DNA of 64,000 bases. Origin: Rhynchopus sp. YZ270_cl-10. Its lineage: Eukaryota > Euglenozoa > Diplonemea > Diplonemida > Diplonemidae. Where the stretch lies: positions 1,054,001 through 1,118,000 of the forward strand of contig OZ037866.1 of the NCBI GenBank assembly GCA_964035575.1, read 5' to 3'. The position numbers were made by a program, and so were the translations under genes. This document shows, in pieces, positions 43,001 to 51,572 of this stretch (positions are counted from its first letter, which is position 1; the number at the start of each line of letters is the position of its first letter). Below the pieces are notes generated by a model that had not been told where the DNA came from, did no database searches, and saw only the letters and a list, made by a program, of their open reading frames with translations.

Positions 43001-43681
43001 GAAGATGTGACCATGTGCGCTGCAACTCAGGCGCCTGCTACCCTATCACCTCCTACCCCAGCTCCCCCCACCGCGATTCCGACAGCAACCCCCACAGCAG
43101 CGCCCACCGCAACACCCACCACAGCTCCGACAGCGCAGCCAACTGCAACACCCACTACAGCCCCTACCCTCTCCCCTACCATATCTACTGACACACCCAG
43201 CCCGAGCAATGAGACCATGCCGCCAGGTGTGGTCACCACGACGCCAGAAGACGCAACAACACCAACCCCAGAAGGGGAAGGGCCAGGGGAGGACACAGAT
43301 GGCCCAGAGGGGAATGTGAGTGTCGCCCCATCGACGGCGCCGGAGCTGGGGGCGACGGATAGTGGAAGTGATGATGGGTGGTTTGAAATATGGATGGTGG
43401 CGGTGGCGGCTGGGGTTGTGGTATTGCTGTTAGCGGCCGTAGGGGGGGTGTGTATGTTGAAGATGCGTGGTGGTGGTGGCGGCGGTGGTGGTGTTGGCAG
43501 TTCTGCAGCTTCTGGTAGTTCTGGCATGCCCAAAAGCTTCCAAACCTCCCTCCTCGACCCCTCCTTTCACGAGATGCTCGAGGAAGTGCAGTTCAGCTCC
43601 CCATCCCCACAAGCACAGGGCCCTGACGGGGTGTACATGGACGGAGAAGAATTTGGGGGGCACGTTCCCGTTCTTGTTTGA
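40061..43681 (+). CDS. Astacin-related membrane pseudoprotease
   Basis: The product is 1,206 residues. It aligns with the neighbouring astacin proteins through LWPGGQIPYYIE, the IDRD after the zinc site, the Met-turn core SIMH, Ig-, EGF- and LamG-like modules, a PT-rich stalk (about 990-1085), a transmembrane helix (about 1109-1132) and a Gly-rich tail. Where the others have HExxHxxGxxHE it reads TLLGTAIGLLPE (166-177): the three histidines and the catalytic glutamate are Thr, Thr, Pro and Leu. The Met-turn tyrosine is Ala215 and the FxGD switch is missing. It cannot be an ordinary zinc protease. The frame stays open throughout, with lower-GC codon use than its neighbours, so it looks like a maintained non-catalytic protein, perhaps a binding or decoy form. 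The N-terminus is long, with the hydrophobic segment at about 50-62, so either the start or the signal type is uncertain. Confidence 0.8.
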   Translation: MAPTPIHLKKLTKNLPPGTPNDNNAPSRTVPPVLQCTPLPGALLPPLCTYSFLLLLSLSLAPSCTSSIVTPERTALWPGGQIPYYIETTLAVSGFPLQASDVRIAAAIDEWQRTTCLEFIECDKASCPNFRIQFFADSSCTISGIGRRIQNQINLSPQCTTGDILTLLGTAIGLLPEHNRIDRDVYISVDSSDVSLEKTNGNLLTPYDYQSIMHAGPFSHVSDGAAFRAAITAPVAVGLKQGVSIRDAEGVNHVYRSCRGPEYTPLTMSCSKPSKNTLEVGQPWTVTFWGFAAESADVLLSTDQTLTTLPSNYTILVDRVDGVGYATLTITPAGGDVGRQFSITMKARTTLPTTEEAVLSIDFDAVDAKLCFGMSPSTSCNNEPCSDTNICSCGATLSGTTCESPKDCTSSLRYGFEDGAGMGRPYIINAVAFFTQAKSAFGGTSMRLGQGSVLGSLSFKTVSSTDTAEQYGKISFYLNLDDTVDARFAFDVLDGSNSCFALERRGTGWFFGGNNMVVTEVRGRFILIDILINWVSRSAMLHMNGVLLTPTATLTAGVCLSGATNIDISGTYAHIDELSLFCGAYVQASGSAFPSISQERFAAGGAVISLTLEGKQWEAATPDALVGMVKEDVKSDAVPTMWSAAMRDAVLPVGSAVVSGQTLSVTFGAAGVGRNSFTEWFYLGEVMLKEDLGDMPLEVAGDCGSPSVESFEAVPTNFVASYTIDTAVKKVGTASAKLANGRKQTFPWYPRHPSAISYYVRDATNVGQTVLELASASETVKIFFGFANQIYVMSGSQHAPPYTVTDANAWYHIEARFDWSDAVWEMVVYIDGVAQITAPLPAVADFNWITGITMETQGDETYLDELKISCPEVKPRLTQTPCRAMNIFSTTFTFSGGSYILSTEDYAVLLPSTTTSCTGVTCANGIVCSQNSGTLLYGKKNFRQNEVQWAAGRLAQLDQSAVGFKMCYYVVSAAEMVLLDEDVTMCAATQAPATLSPPTPAPPTAIPTATPTAAPTATPTTAPTAQPTATPTTAPTLSPTISTDTPSPSNETMPPGVVTTTPEDATTPTPEGEGPGEDTDGPEGNVSVAPSTAPELGATDSGSDDGWFEIWMVAVAAGVVVLLLAAVGGVCMLKMRGGGGGGGGVGSSAASGSSGMPKSFQTSLLDPSFHEMLEEVQFSSPSPQAQGPDGVYMDGEEFGGHVPVLV

Positions 43682-45403
43682 ATTTATTTTTAAAATATGC
43701 GTCGTTTTAAATGTTGGAAAATGACATTTTTGGGGGAAATGATGTGAATTGACTCACATCGTAGGGGGTGAGGGAGGGAGGGAGGGGAGTAAATAGAATC
43801 TTTCTTTGGGAAGGGTAAAAATATGGATTTGTTGCATGGGGATGAGTCATCTTGCATAAAATCCTTCACTGCAATCATAGAGAATAGACACCCTTAAAAT
43901 TTTTTTTGCAGTTGCAGTGAGGACTATGTCTTTTTTTGTCTGCTTCCTGGGCATCACGCCATTTTTCTTTTTAATATTGCGCCATTAAGTTCTCAGTTTT
44001 TTCCTTCTTGAAACGTGACTACTGTGTTACTATAGCAAAGCTCTTTTACTTTATTTTCAGGTACGGTTTACGATTCCATCTTAACAACGTTTCTTTTGTT
44101 ATGTTACACTGTGCCACATGAAAAGGCGTTGTGTTCCTTTTGCTTTTGCTTTGCAGGAGACTAAGCAACGACTCATCTTACCCAGTTTTTTTCTCTTCTT
44201 TTTGATAAATTGTTGGAGGAGTGTAGTTGCCTCGGTTGTGTTGCCACAGTTGTGCAATATCCACTGTTTCTCTTCATGTCATAATGAGGGGGAAAAATTC
44301 ATTATTTTTTCATACCCCAGGGTTTTTCCATTGAGACCTCCAGCATCGTAAACCCCTTCTCGCACCAGGTACTGGTGGTATCCATGACCGCCTTGCATCA
44401 GTTTTCGTCCAAAAAAAAAAAAAACTTCATTTTTCTTGCCAACAAAATATGTAGGCCACTTTGTGTGTATGTCACCTCCTTGGGCGAGTCGGGGTTCTTC
44501 GATAAGTTCTTTTGTGTGTTGTGCGTTAGATAAACTAATAGGGGTAATTCTTGCGCAGAATATGGCCCCAATGTGTGTGTATTTGAGAACAGATTTAGAG
44601 TGGGTAACGCCTGAACGGAGTATAGCCCACTTGAATGTGTGCACGAGGCAGTATGCACTCAAGCTTTTCTAGGTACACTGTCACAGAGAGGGCTTTGTAT
44701 TTCAAGTCAACTTTTCTTCCTTTTGGAGCCCCAAAAATCGTGGTTTTTTTTTTTTACCATTTTTTTTAGTTTTTACATAGACTTCTGGCAGCTCAAGAGT
44801 AGGCCTACAGTCCCTCAATGACATGTTTTGTGCCGTTGTGAGCTTCAGAAGCAGTATGTCAAGCTCCTCCGTTAGTGTTACGCCGTTTGTACGGTGCGGC
44901 GATTTGCACTTTCAACTTCTCTTTAGTTCTTTCTTTACTTTTTGTTATTTTTAAAGATGGGCAGTAACGTCCTTTGTGTGCTTTCTCTTCTTTGAACAGA
45001 AAGTAAATGAAATTGACTTTTTTGTTGTATACTCTACCTCCATATCTGTGTTCTGTCTGCTTTGTGATGGGTTTTTTTTGCGCAGAATGAGACGCAACTA
45101 CATCCGTTTCACGTTTTTTTTTTTTTTTTGTTACTTTTTCAAAAAATAAATGGTGACTGAGCATGCGGGCTTGGTCAGCATTACAAAAAAATCTCTTCAT
45201 TTGTATAACGAATGTATTCTCAAAAGATCGCTCTCAAACTATAGCTGTACAAGGGTCTCCGAAAATTGGGGCAGTTTTTTTTGACACTTTTTTTGAGAAG
45301 ATATGTCAAATGAACAAAACCTCTTCGGATCTCATAAACGTTGGCGGGTTGCAGAGAGCTGAAAAGGGAAGCGGGTGGGAAGGAGGGAGGGGGGTAATGT
45401 AGA

Positions 45404-45604
45404 ACTCACGGCGGACTATCGTCGAGGGGGAGGGGGACTTTTGGACTACTAGTAGTGCTCTCAGCCCAAATGATCAGTGTTTTGCGACTAGTGTTACACC
45501 AATAGTGACAGTAGTAGTTTGACGCTCAACGTTGCCGGCCTAGTTGTGTTACTGGATAGTGCAGTTTCGCTAGTAGTTCCCAGAATTAGTCCGCCGTGCG
45601 GAGT
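45404..45604. mobile_element. Possible MITE with CACGGCGGACTA ends
   Basis: CACGGCGGACTA at 45407-45418 is perfectly inverted at 45587-45598. ACTC/GAGT outside extends the match with a 2-bp indel. The inside is rich in CTAGTAG-like words. There is no clear target duplication. Confidence 0.4.
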
Positions 45605-46055
45605 CCAATGAAAAAAGGAATTTAGAATCATGTGCATGAGAAAGAAATGTGTCATCGTAGTCGAGTCGTAGTGTAGCAGGTCGTTGTAAGGATGTGTGCA
45701 TGAGGCACATATTAAGGTTTTGTTGTTGTTGTTGTTGTGCAACACAACTCGACTGTTGCTTGATTTGATGCTGTTGTGGAGGCGGCTTTGTTCGGTAATT
45801 TATTTTGTGGGTTGGCTGGGTCAGTTGCGGTAGTTTTTGGTGTCGATTATGTGTATAATCGAAAACCTTGGACACCGAAGACCAGAAGAACAGAAGACCA
45901 GAAGCATGATGGCACACCCGACGTTGTTCTCTCTCTTTCGTAGGATGTAGGAAACCCGAACACATTTGTGTGTTTGTCTTTCCCCAACTCTCCAAGCACG
46001 AACTGAATTTTAACGAGTTTCAAATTAAAAAAACGTATTCCTTCATTATTTCCTA

Positions 46056-46576
46056 AACCCCCCTCGCAGCTATTGTTTACATATTTTTATGTAAATAGTA
46101 TTCGTACATGTAAATAATACATGTAAATAATTTAAATGTAAATAGTACATGTAAATAATTATCACTCATGTATTGTTTACATTTTCCACACCTCCCCTGT
46201 ATAGTAACCGAAGGTGAAGTGAGGTATAGTATTGAAATTGATGTGGGTGAAGGGTCAATTTTACAAACCCTGATTTTGTGAAAAATTTTGGCCGAAAATG
46301 GGCCCCGCCTAGTGACCGGGCTCATATTTTCCAAAATTTAAGTGGTCAAAAAATTGTCCAATTTTCAACATCGACCCCACCACTTTCTGGTCAGATTCCG
46401 GAAATGCAAAAAAATTGTGTTTTGGGTCACAAATCCGCACCCCGTCACCAAAAACCGGCAAAAAAGGGGGGGGAAATAAATATTTCGAATGTAAATAGTA
46501 ATTGGATGTAAATAATAGCTGTGAATAATTATATGTAAACAATACCTGTATGTAAACAATAGCTGGGAGGGGGGTT
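46056..46576. mobile_element. 521-bp TIR element with ATGTAAATA arrays
   Basis: The terminal inverted repeats start AACCCCCCTC and continue CAGCTATTGTTTACATA, with one mismatch over about 31 bp including the flanking CTA/TAG. TA lies on both sides. Subterminal arrays of ATGTAAATA occur at each end (about 46089-46165 and 46490-46560). The core (46196-46415) is related to 27258-27490. No coding capacity. Confidence 0.65.
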
Positions 46577-47060
46577 TAGTTTGATATGTGTTTGAAAAGC
46601 GAGTGTGTACCCTGGGTGGGCTTCCCTAACACGACGTAAAACACGTCAATGTCATACACATCCACGTCTACGGAAATCGCATACAATGCAAGAGGTCCAG
46701 ATACAGTGTGCAGCAAGTCCATAACATGGGTGCTTTTTCGCAAGCTCAGAAGTGAGAGAGAGAGGTGCAAGGGGCACTGTTCTGTTTGCATATCTACTGG
46801 AACCGGCCGATGAGGCAATCCACCCTCAGCCCCCGTGGACAGCAATGTGCCCCCTTAAGGGAGTGCTCTGGCTTCAACCAAGCGGCCCTCTCGCGTGAGC
46901 TGATCAGCAGGTGTCGGCTGTGTTATTCGCTTTCATCGGTTTTGCAAGCTTCGCAACTTTCAGATGCTCAAGTGTTGACGCAGTATCAGAGAACCCCGAA
47001 CTCAGCGCTTCGCTTTCATTTCTACAGCACAGTACATAATATGATCTCCAGAGTCCGTCC

Positions 47061-47255
47061 ACAACACAACACAACACAACACAACACAACACAACACAAC
47101 ACAACACAACACAACACAACACAACACAACACAACACAACACAACACAACACAACACAACACAACACAACACAACACAACACAACACAACACAACACAAC
47201 ACAACACAACACAACACAACACAACACAACACAACACAACACAACACAACACAAC
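47061..47255 (+). repeat. (ACAAC)39 microsatellite
   Basis: A perfect pentanucleotide array of 195 bp that ends 64 bp before the start codon at 47320. Because 195 is divisible by three, an open frame runs through it as a QHNTT repeat. I regard it as leader or spacer rather than protein. Confidence 0.95.
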
Positions 47256-47297
47256 ATACACCCCTTTTACCCCCCTCTCTTCCACCTGCCTCACCCT

Positions 47298-47299
47298 AG
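47298..47299 (+). promoter_or_regulatory. Candidate 3' splice (acceptor) AG
   Basis: The tract from about 47264 (CCCCTTTTACCCCCCTCTCT then CCTGCCTCACCCTAG) is strongly pyrimidine-rich and ends 20 bp before the ATG at 47320. It is among the best such sites in the window. Confidence 0.4.
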
Positions 47300-47319
47300 G
47301 TTTTCCCCAAATTTTTCAA

Positions 47320-48171
47320 ATGAACGTCACAGAAATATGCACCAAGCTAGCGACCTCCTGGCCGATGTGGAGGGGCAAGCGGGTGTTGGTGATTGGGATG
47401 GGGGGTGGGTGTGACTGCTTTGCGGCGCATGCGGTGAGCACACTGCTTTCTCGGGAGATGGACGGATGCACGATGCTGTACGGCAACTGCATCGGGCCGC
47501 GCGACACCTCAGCTGCAGTGGACGTCACGCAGCGCAACGAACTCTTCCGCTTCACCACCCCTACACGCGCGCTACTCCCCTCCGAGTCAGGCTACGGCAC
47601 GCTGCTTCTCGAATCCTCCCTCCCACGCTGCACCACCGGCAGTCCCTACCTTCTAATGTTTCAAAACCGTGGCTTAGTCCCCGAAGTCACAGCACACAAC
47701 ACTGCCGCCCTGAAACGCACCCTAGACACCCTCTCTATTGACTGTGTCGTCGGTGTCGACTGTGGGGGCGACTCTTTGACGGGAGGGGTGGACTGGAAGG
47801 TGTCGCCAGATTTGGGGAGGGATGTGCAGGTGTTGCATAGTTTGCATGGTTGTGGACGGCCATTTGTTCATGTGGTGCTAGGTCCTGGGTGTGACGCAGA
47901 ATCTCCCACAAACGTTATGCTCGGTGCCGTGAATGCGCTCGACACCGCTGGGCACTTCCGTGGAAGCTTTCACCTCGGCACAGCGCTCCCCCTCATGCGT
48001 CCCTTCACTACAACCTTGGCACCAAATCGTACACCAAACCTAATGTATGATGCATGGAAACAACGGCTACACATAAATGAGGCAGGTAATGTGAGCATCA
48101 CCAGACACAAAAACACGGAGGAAGTGCCTGCGATCTGGCTGGAGCATGGCTTGGTGTTTGCGTATGATTGA
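47320..48171 (+). CDS. Probable DUF1152 family protein
   Basis: The product is 283 residues, cytosolic by appearance, with no signal peptide or membrane helix. The N-terminal VLVIGMGGGCDCFAAHAVS resembles the glycine-rich nucleotide-binding-like motif of DUF1152 proteins. The central VVGVDCGGDSLTGG, with SPDLGRDVQVL close behind, matches the family's characteristic D-x-GGD and S-P-x-x-x-D pattern. VLGPGCDAES follows. The family is known from archaea, bacteria and some protists, and its biochemical role is unknown to me. The open frame extends upstream to 46765 through the ACAAC array. I start at 47320 because the conserved part begins just after it and a pyrimidine-AG site precedes it. Family assignment is by memory of motifs. 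Confidence 0.7.
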   Translation: MNVTEICTKLATSWPMWRGKRVLVIGMGGGCDCFAAHAVSTLLSREMDGCTMLYGNCIGPRDTSAAVDVTQRNELFRFTTPTRALLPSESGYGTLLLESSLPRCTTGSPYLLMFQNRGLVPEVTAHNTAALKRTLDTLSIDCVVGVDCGGDSLTGGVDWKVSPDLGRDVQVLHSLHGCGRPFVHVVLGPGCDAESPTNVMLGAVNALDTAGHFRGSFHLGTALPLMRPFTTTLAPNRTPNLMYDAWKQRLHINEAGNVSITRHKNTEEVPAIWLEHGLVFAYD

Positions 48172-48956
48172 AGTGGGTTGTGGGGGAGGGGAAGAAAGAG
48201 AAAAAATAGGGCGGGAAAAATACTCAAAATCTTTGTCAAAACGATTCGTTTTTTTCTTACACGAAGTGTGAATTTAGAAACCACAAGAAAGCCAAATGTT
48301 GATATATGATACGACTATTTTCCCTTTTCCAAAATCGCGCCAATTCAGATTTCTACACCTCCGAGAGACGTGGAATCCTGTTCCCTTCTCACCCCTTTTT
48401 TCCCCCTTTGCGATAACGATAGTAGTTAATATGCATGTGCCCGAGAGGCACATTCATCTTAAGAAAATATTCTTTTATTCAGAGAAACAAAATTTCGCAA
48501 TAACAGGGCATTGAAGTGACACGATTGTTCATAAGGGTTTATTTTGTTTTGTTTTTATCTTTTATGCTAACCTACCTTTTACCCCAAATGCAATGTGTCT
48601 TCTTTGTTTCTACTCTCTTATTGCAAAACGCTCTTTTCCACTCCCCCTCATCCCACAGTTTTATTGCTTCTCAAAAAAAGAACGAAAATCCTACTTTCTA
48701 ATCACCTCCTCACCTTCCCACATCCTCATTTTTTTTGCGTATTTGACGTGGGTAGCGTACCAACTAAACAAAAGACGACGAGGTGTTCATTATTTTAGTC
48801 TAGGGGAAGGGGCCGAAACTATTTTATTTTCACCTTTCTTTTTTTTCCAGCGTTTTTGGTGACATTTTTCCGATTCTAGAATTTCATTTTTATTTTATCA
48901 AAATCCCCATATCCTCGCACCAAGGACACACTAAAAACACATCCCTCCCACCCCCC
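48172..48956. other. Short spacer
   Basis: T-rich spacer with a dispersed motif member at 48436-48460 (CCGAGAGGCACATTCATCTT). No gene seen. Confidence 0.6.
48849..48850 (+). promoter_or_regulatory. Candidate 3' splice (acceptor) AG
   Basis: CACCTTTCTTTTTTTTCCAG ends 106 bp before the start codon at 48957, a classical polypyrimidine-AG arrangement. Confidence 0.4.
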
Positions 48957-50228
48957 ATGGAAACAATCGTAATTCCTGTTCATCTAAATGGCTTGCATGC
49001 CGACATCCACATCTCCCCGGACTCCACTGTAGCTGATTTGGAGAGGAGCGTTTCGGGGGCTTTTGGGGTGCCTCTTTTTTCCTCCTCCTCCTCATCCTCC
49101 TCCTCTTCCTCCCCCCCTTCCTCCCCTCTGGACACAAGCCTCACATTGCTTCATAATGGTGAGGCGCTTACCAAGACGGATCTCTGTAGTACTTCGCTTA
49201 CCTCTGACAGTACATTAGAAGTTATTTTGGGCACACAATGCAGGGCCTGGCACCTTCTCAAGACACGGTATAATATAGGCCAACCCCTCTGGGGAGATGT
49301 GTTGGCAGCGTTGCAGAGCACGCCGTACGATAAGAATGTGGTGCTTTTGCTGCTACAATCTGCGCCGATGGAGAGACCAGAATTTCTTCCTTATGGGGTC
49401 CTCAGAAGTTTGGTGAGATCGGGGCATTATGAAGCGGTTGCCGTCGCAGAAGGTCTGTTTAGCACTCCACTCCCCGTTGCGAAGGAGTTGTTGTGGGAGG
49501 TAGGGAGGGACACACCATGTGGACATGATGTGGCAGATGTAAAAATGGTGTTGATTTTATCAAGGCTTGGTACGCCTTGGGGATGCGACGCGTTGGGGAT
49601 GACTGCGCTACATCTTTCTGTGCTTGATGGAAGGGTAGGGGTGTTGCAGGGGTTGTACACTGCATATGGGCCTGCAATTCTTGATGCAACAGATCGGCTA
49701 GGACACACCGCACTCCACCTCGCGTCGGGACGCCCCGGGGCACAGCAGAGCGCTTCACTGAATTGGTTGATCTCCTGGGGGGCGAGCCTCTCTGTGAAGG
49801 ATTTGAGAGGGAGGACAGCGCTGCTCTGTGCATGCGAGGTGGGTGCGTCCTATGCAGTCGAGGCGTTGTTAAAGGCGGGCGCAGATGTAGCTGATGTTGA
49901 TAATGTTGGGGTCAATACAGTGCTCGCTGCAGTGAACGGCGGGCATTACAAATTGTTGAAAAGTTTGGTGACGCACGGTGCGAATATAAACCACGAAGAC
50001 CGTGCAGGGTGTGGTGCGTATGTGTACGTTGCGCAGTCGCCGTGTGCGGTAGCAGAACAGTATCGTACAAAGGAAGAGTTACGTCGTCTCGATCTGCAAG
50101 AAGATGCATCCCAAATTCATCTCGAAGTCGGGTGCATTGAACAGTTTGACGTAGAAGATGAAGAGGATGAGGGTGAGTACTACACTGAGGATTGGGGTGG
50201 ATACTGTGCGCAGTGTGTGTTGCAGTGA
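48957..50228 (+). CDS. Ubiquitin-like / ankyrin-repeat protein
   Basis: The product is 423 residues. Residues 1-95 resemble a ubiquitin-like fold (ETIVIPVHLNGLHADIHIS, then STVADLERSV, LTLLHNGEAL and STLEVIL), interrupted by a serine run at about 42-54 encoded by TCC/TCA repeats. A middle part (100-215) is unassigned. Ankyrin repeats occupy about 215-360: LGMTALHLSVLDGRVGVLQG, LGHTALHLAS, RGRTALLCACEVGASYAVEA and VGVNTVLAAVNGGHYKLLKS with GANINHED. The C-terminus is strongly acidic (DVEDEEDEGEYYTED). It is probably an intracellular scaffold or adaptor, possibly in ubiquitin-related signalling; the partner is unknown. The start follows a pyrimidine-AG site, and ATG is the first in frame. Confidence 0.8.
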   Translation: METIVIPVHLNGLHADIHISPDSTVADLERSVSGAFGVPLFSSSSSSSSSSSPPSSPLDTSLTLLHNGEALTKTDLCSTSLTSDSTLEVILGTQCRAWHLLKTRYNIGQPLWGDVLAALQSTPYDKNVVLLLLQSAPMERPEFLPYGVLRSLVRSGHYEAVAVAEGLFSTPLPVAKELLWEVGRDTPCGHDVADVKMVLILSRLGTPWGCDALGMTALHLSVLDGRVGVLQGLYTAYGPAILDATDRLGHTALHLASGRPGAQQSASLNWLISWGASLSVKDLRGRTALLCACEVGASYAVEALLKAGADVADVDNVGVNTVLAAVNGGHYKLLKSLVTHGANINHEDRAGCGAYVYVAQSPCAVAEQYRTKEELRRLDLQEDASQIHLEVGCIEQFDVEDEEDEGEYYTEDWGGYCAQCVLQ

Positions 50229-50473
50229 AAAAAAAAAAAAAAAAAATAGGTTTTTGTACGGTTTGTCCTCTCAGTCTGGCTTAAAAAAGATGGTGAATAT
50301 GTTTGAAGTGAGCAAATCGTATGTAGTGTGTCCACAATAGTTGTATTTTTTGATGTCGTGAAACATTGAGACGGTGAAGAACGGTGTGCGATGCTCAGCT
50401 TGCAAGCTGCTTCATTCCTTTCTCTTCTCAAATGTGTCGTAGAACACCAGAGTTTCATTTTTCTCGTTTTTGT

Positions 50474-50605
50474 GGTGTTACCGATCTGCTGTCGGGGACA
50501 TGTCAACGACATGTCAAGGACATGTCAATACAGGGGGGGTGTGTCATTTTCCCCTGTAAACCGTGTGTCAAGGACCTGTCAATATGGGCCCTTTCGGGAA
50601 CACCA
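50474..50605 (+). mobile_element. GGTGTT-ended short element, copy 2
   Basis: This matches 6910-7052 apart from one missing 11-bp internal unit and a few bases. It is flanked by TTTTGT on both sides (50468-50473 and 50606-50611) if the right end is CACCA, which suggests a 6-bp target duplication. Confidence 0.65.
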
Positions 50606-50983
50606 TTTTGTCTTTTTTTTCCCTTTTTCGCAAGTGTGCGCTTGATGCACATTTGTGAAAAAATTGTTCAATTTAGTTCTTTGTTGATTTTATTAGGCCT
50701 TCGCGTGGTTGTGTCTTGTTATCTTTGTGTCGTGTTTTGTAGTATTCCTCTTAGTCTTCGCTTTCAGTGCTCTTCGCACATTTCTCATCTTTCCCCTCTA
50801 ACGTTGATATTAGCATACAGTTTCGCAACACCTTTGTGAAAGGCTCGTTTTTCCATTCGTTGTTACAAAGTCACAATAAAACCATTCCATTTTCGAAAAA
50901 AAATGCGTTTTTGGGGTTTTCAAAGAAGATCTGGTTAAATTAGGACTTTGGCTTCTCCTTGGCCCTCTTTGCTTTACATGAGT

Positions 50984-51055
50984 TTTGACCAATACCAAAT
51001 AACTTTGTCCATTTCGGAAAATTGACCCCACATCGTAGACGGATTCCGGAAATGT
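50984..51055 (+). repeat. Dispersed GATTCCGG module, copy 2
   Basis: Contains TTGTCCATTTCGG, TTGACCCCACA and GACGGATTCCGGAAATG; related to 4245-4330. Confidence 0.45.
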
Positions 51056-51529
51056 AAATGCAGGTGTTTTCGGACGTGCACGTCCACTGCCGCCTTGTTG
51101 TGACAATAAATGATATTTTCTTTCACGGGAAAATGGATTTTCCGTGAAACATAGGGGGAGGGGTCCCGGTCACCAAAAAAGTGGTTTATTGCTACTTTGT
51201 AACAGAAGTAAATGGAAAAACGAGCCTTCCCTTTCGTGCTTTTCTGGTAACAGTCTATACCAATGAACGAGTTTGCGAGGTACAGGGCAGATGGTATCCG
51301 TCATCCTTACAGTAGATGTTGGACAGCGGGTCGACTGCTGTGCTGGTTGCATATCGAAGTGCAGTACACTGTATTTCAAGGCAACTTGATAGACCATCAC
51401 CCACTGCAGTATTGCTTACCTGATGTCAAAGCTCCGTATGCGTGCTAACACAGCATCGACACAACAAACCAACACCACCACACTGCAGATACATTGCATT
51501 GCATACACATCCCTGTTTCTTCCCACAAC

Positions 51530-51531
51530 AG
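51530..51531 (+). promoter_or_regulatory. Candidate 3' splice (acceptor) AG
   Basis: CCCTGTTTCTTCCCACAACAG ends 41 bp before the start at 51573. It lies outside the duplicated unit, so the downstream paralogue cannot share it. Confidence 0.35.
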
Positions 51532-51572
51532 AAATACGGCACAAAAGTCTCGCCCTTCGAACACCAGTTGCG

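Larger units (their letters stand above)
43682..47297. other. Spacer with two inverted-repeat elements
   Basis: No confident gene. Short open frames on both strands at 46576-47030 have no recognised similarity. The stretch holds elements at 45404-45604 and 46056-46576, dispersed motifs (44156-44185, 44671-44715, 45151-45180) and the ACAAC repeat. Confidence 0.55.
50229..51562. other. Spacer before the second astacin pair
   Basis: No gene seen. It contains the second GGTGTT-ended element (50474-50605), a GATTCCGG module (50984-51055) and a GTACACTGTATTTCAAGG motif (51362-51385). Confidence 0.6.

Noticed and set aside
46765-47319. N-terminal extension of the DUF1152 protein through a QHNTT repeat
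   Set aside because: The repeat is a perfect microsatellite, the preceding residues resemble nothing, and an acceptor-like site precedes the internal ATG.
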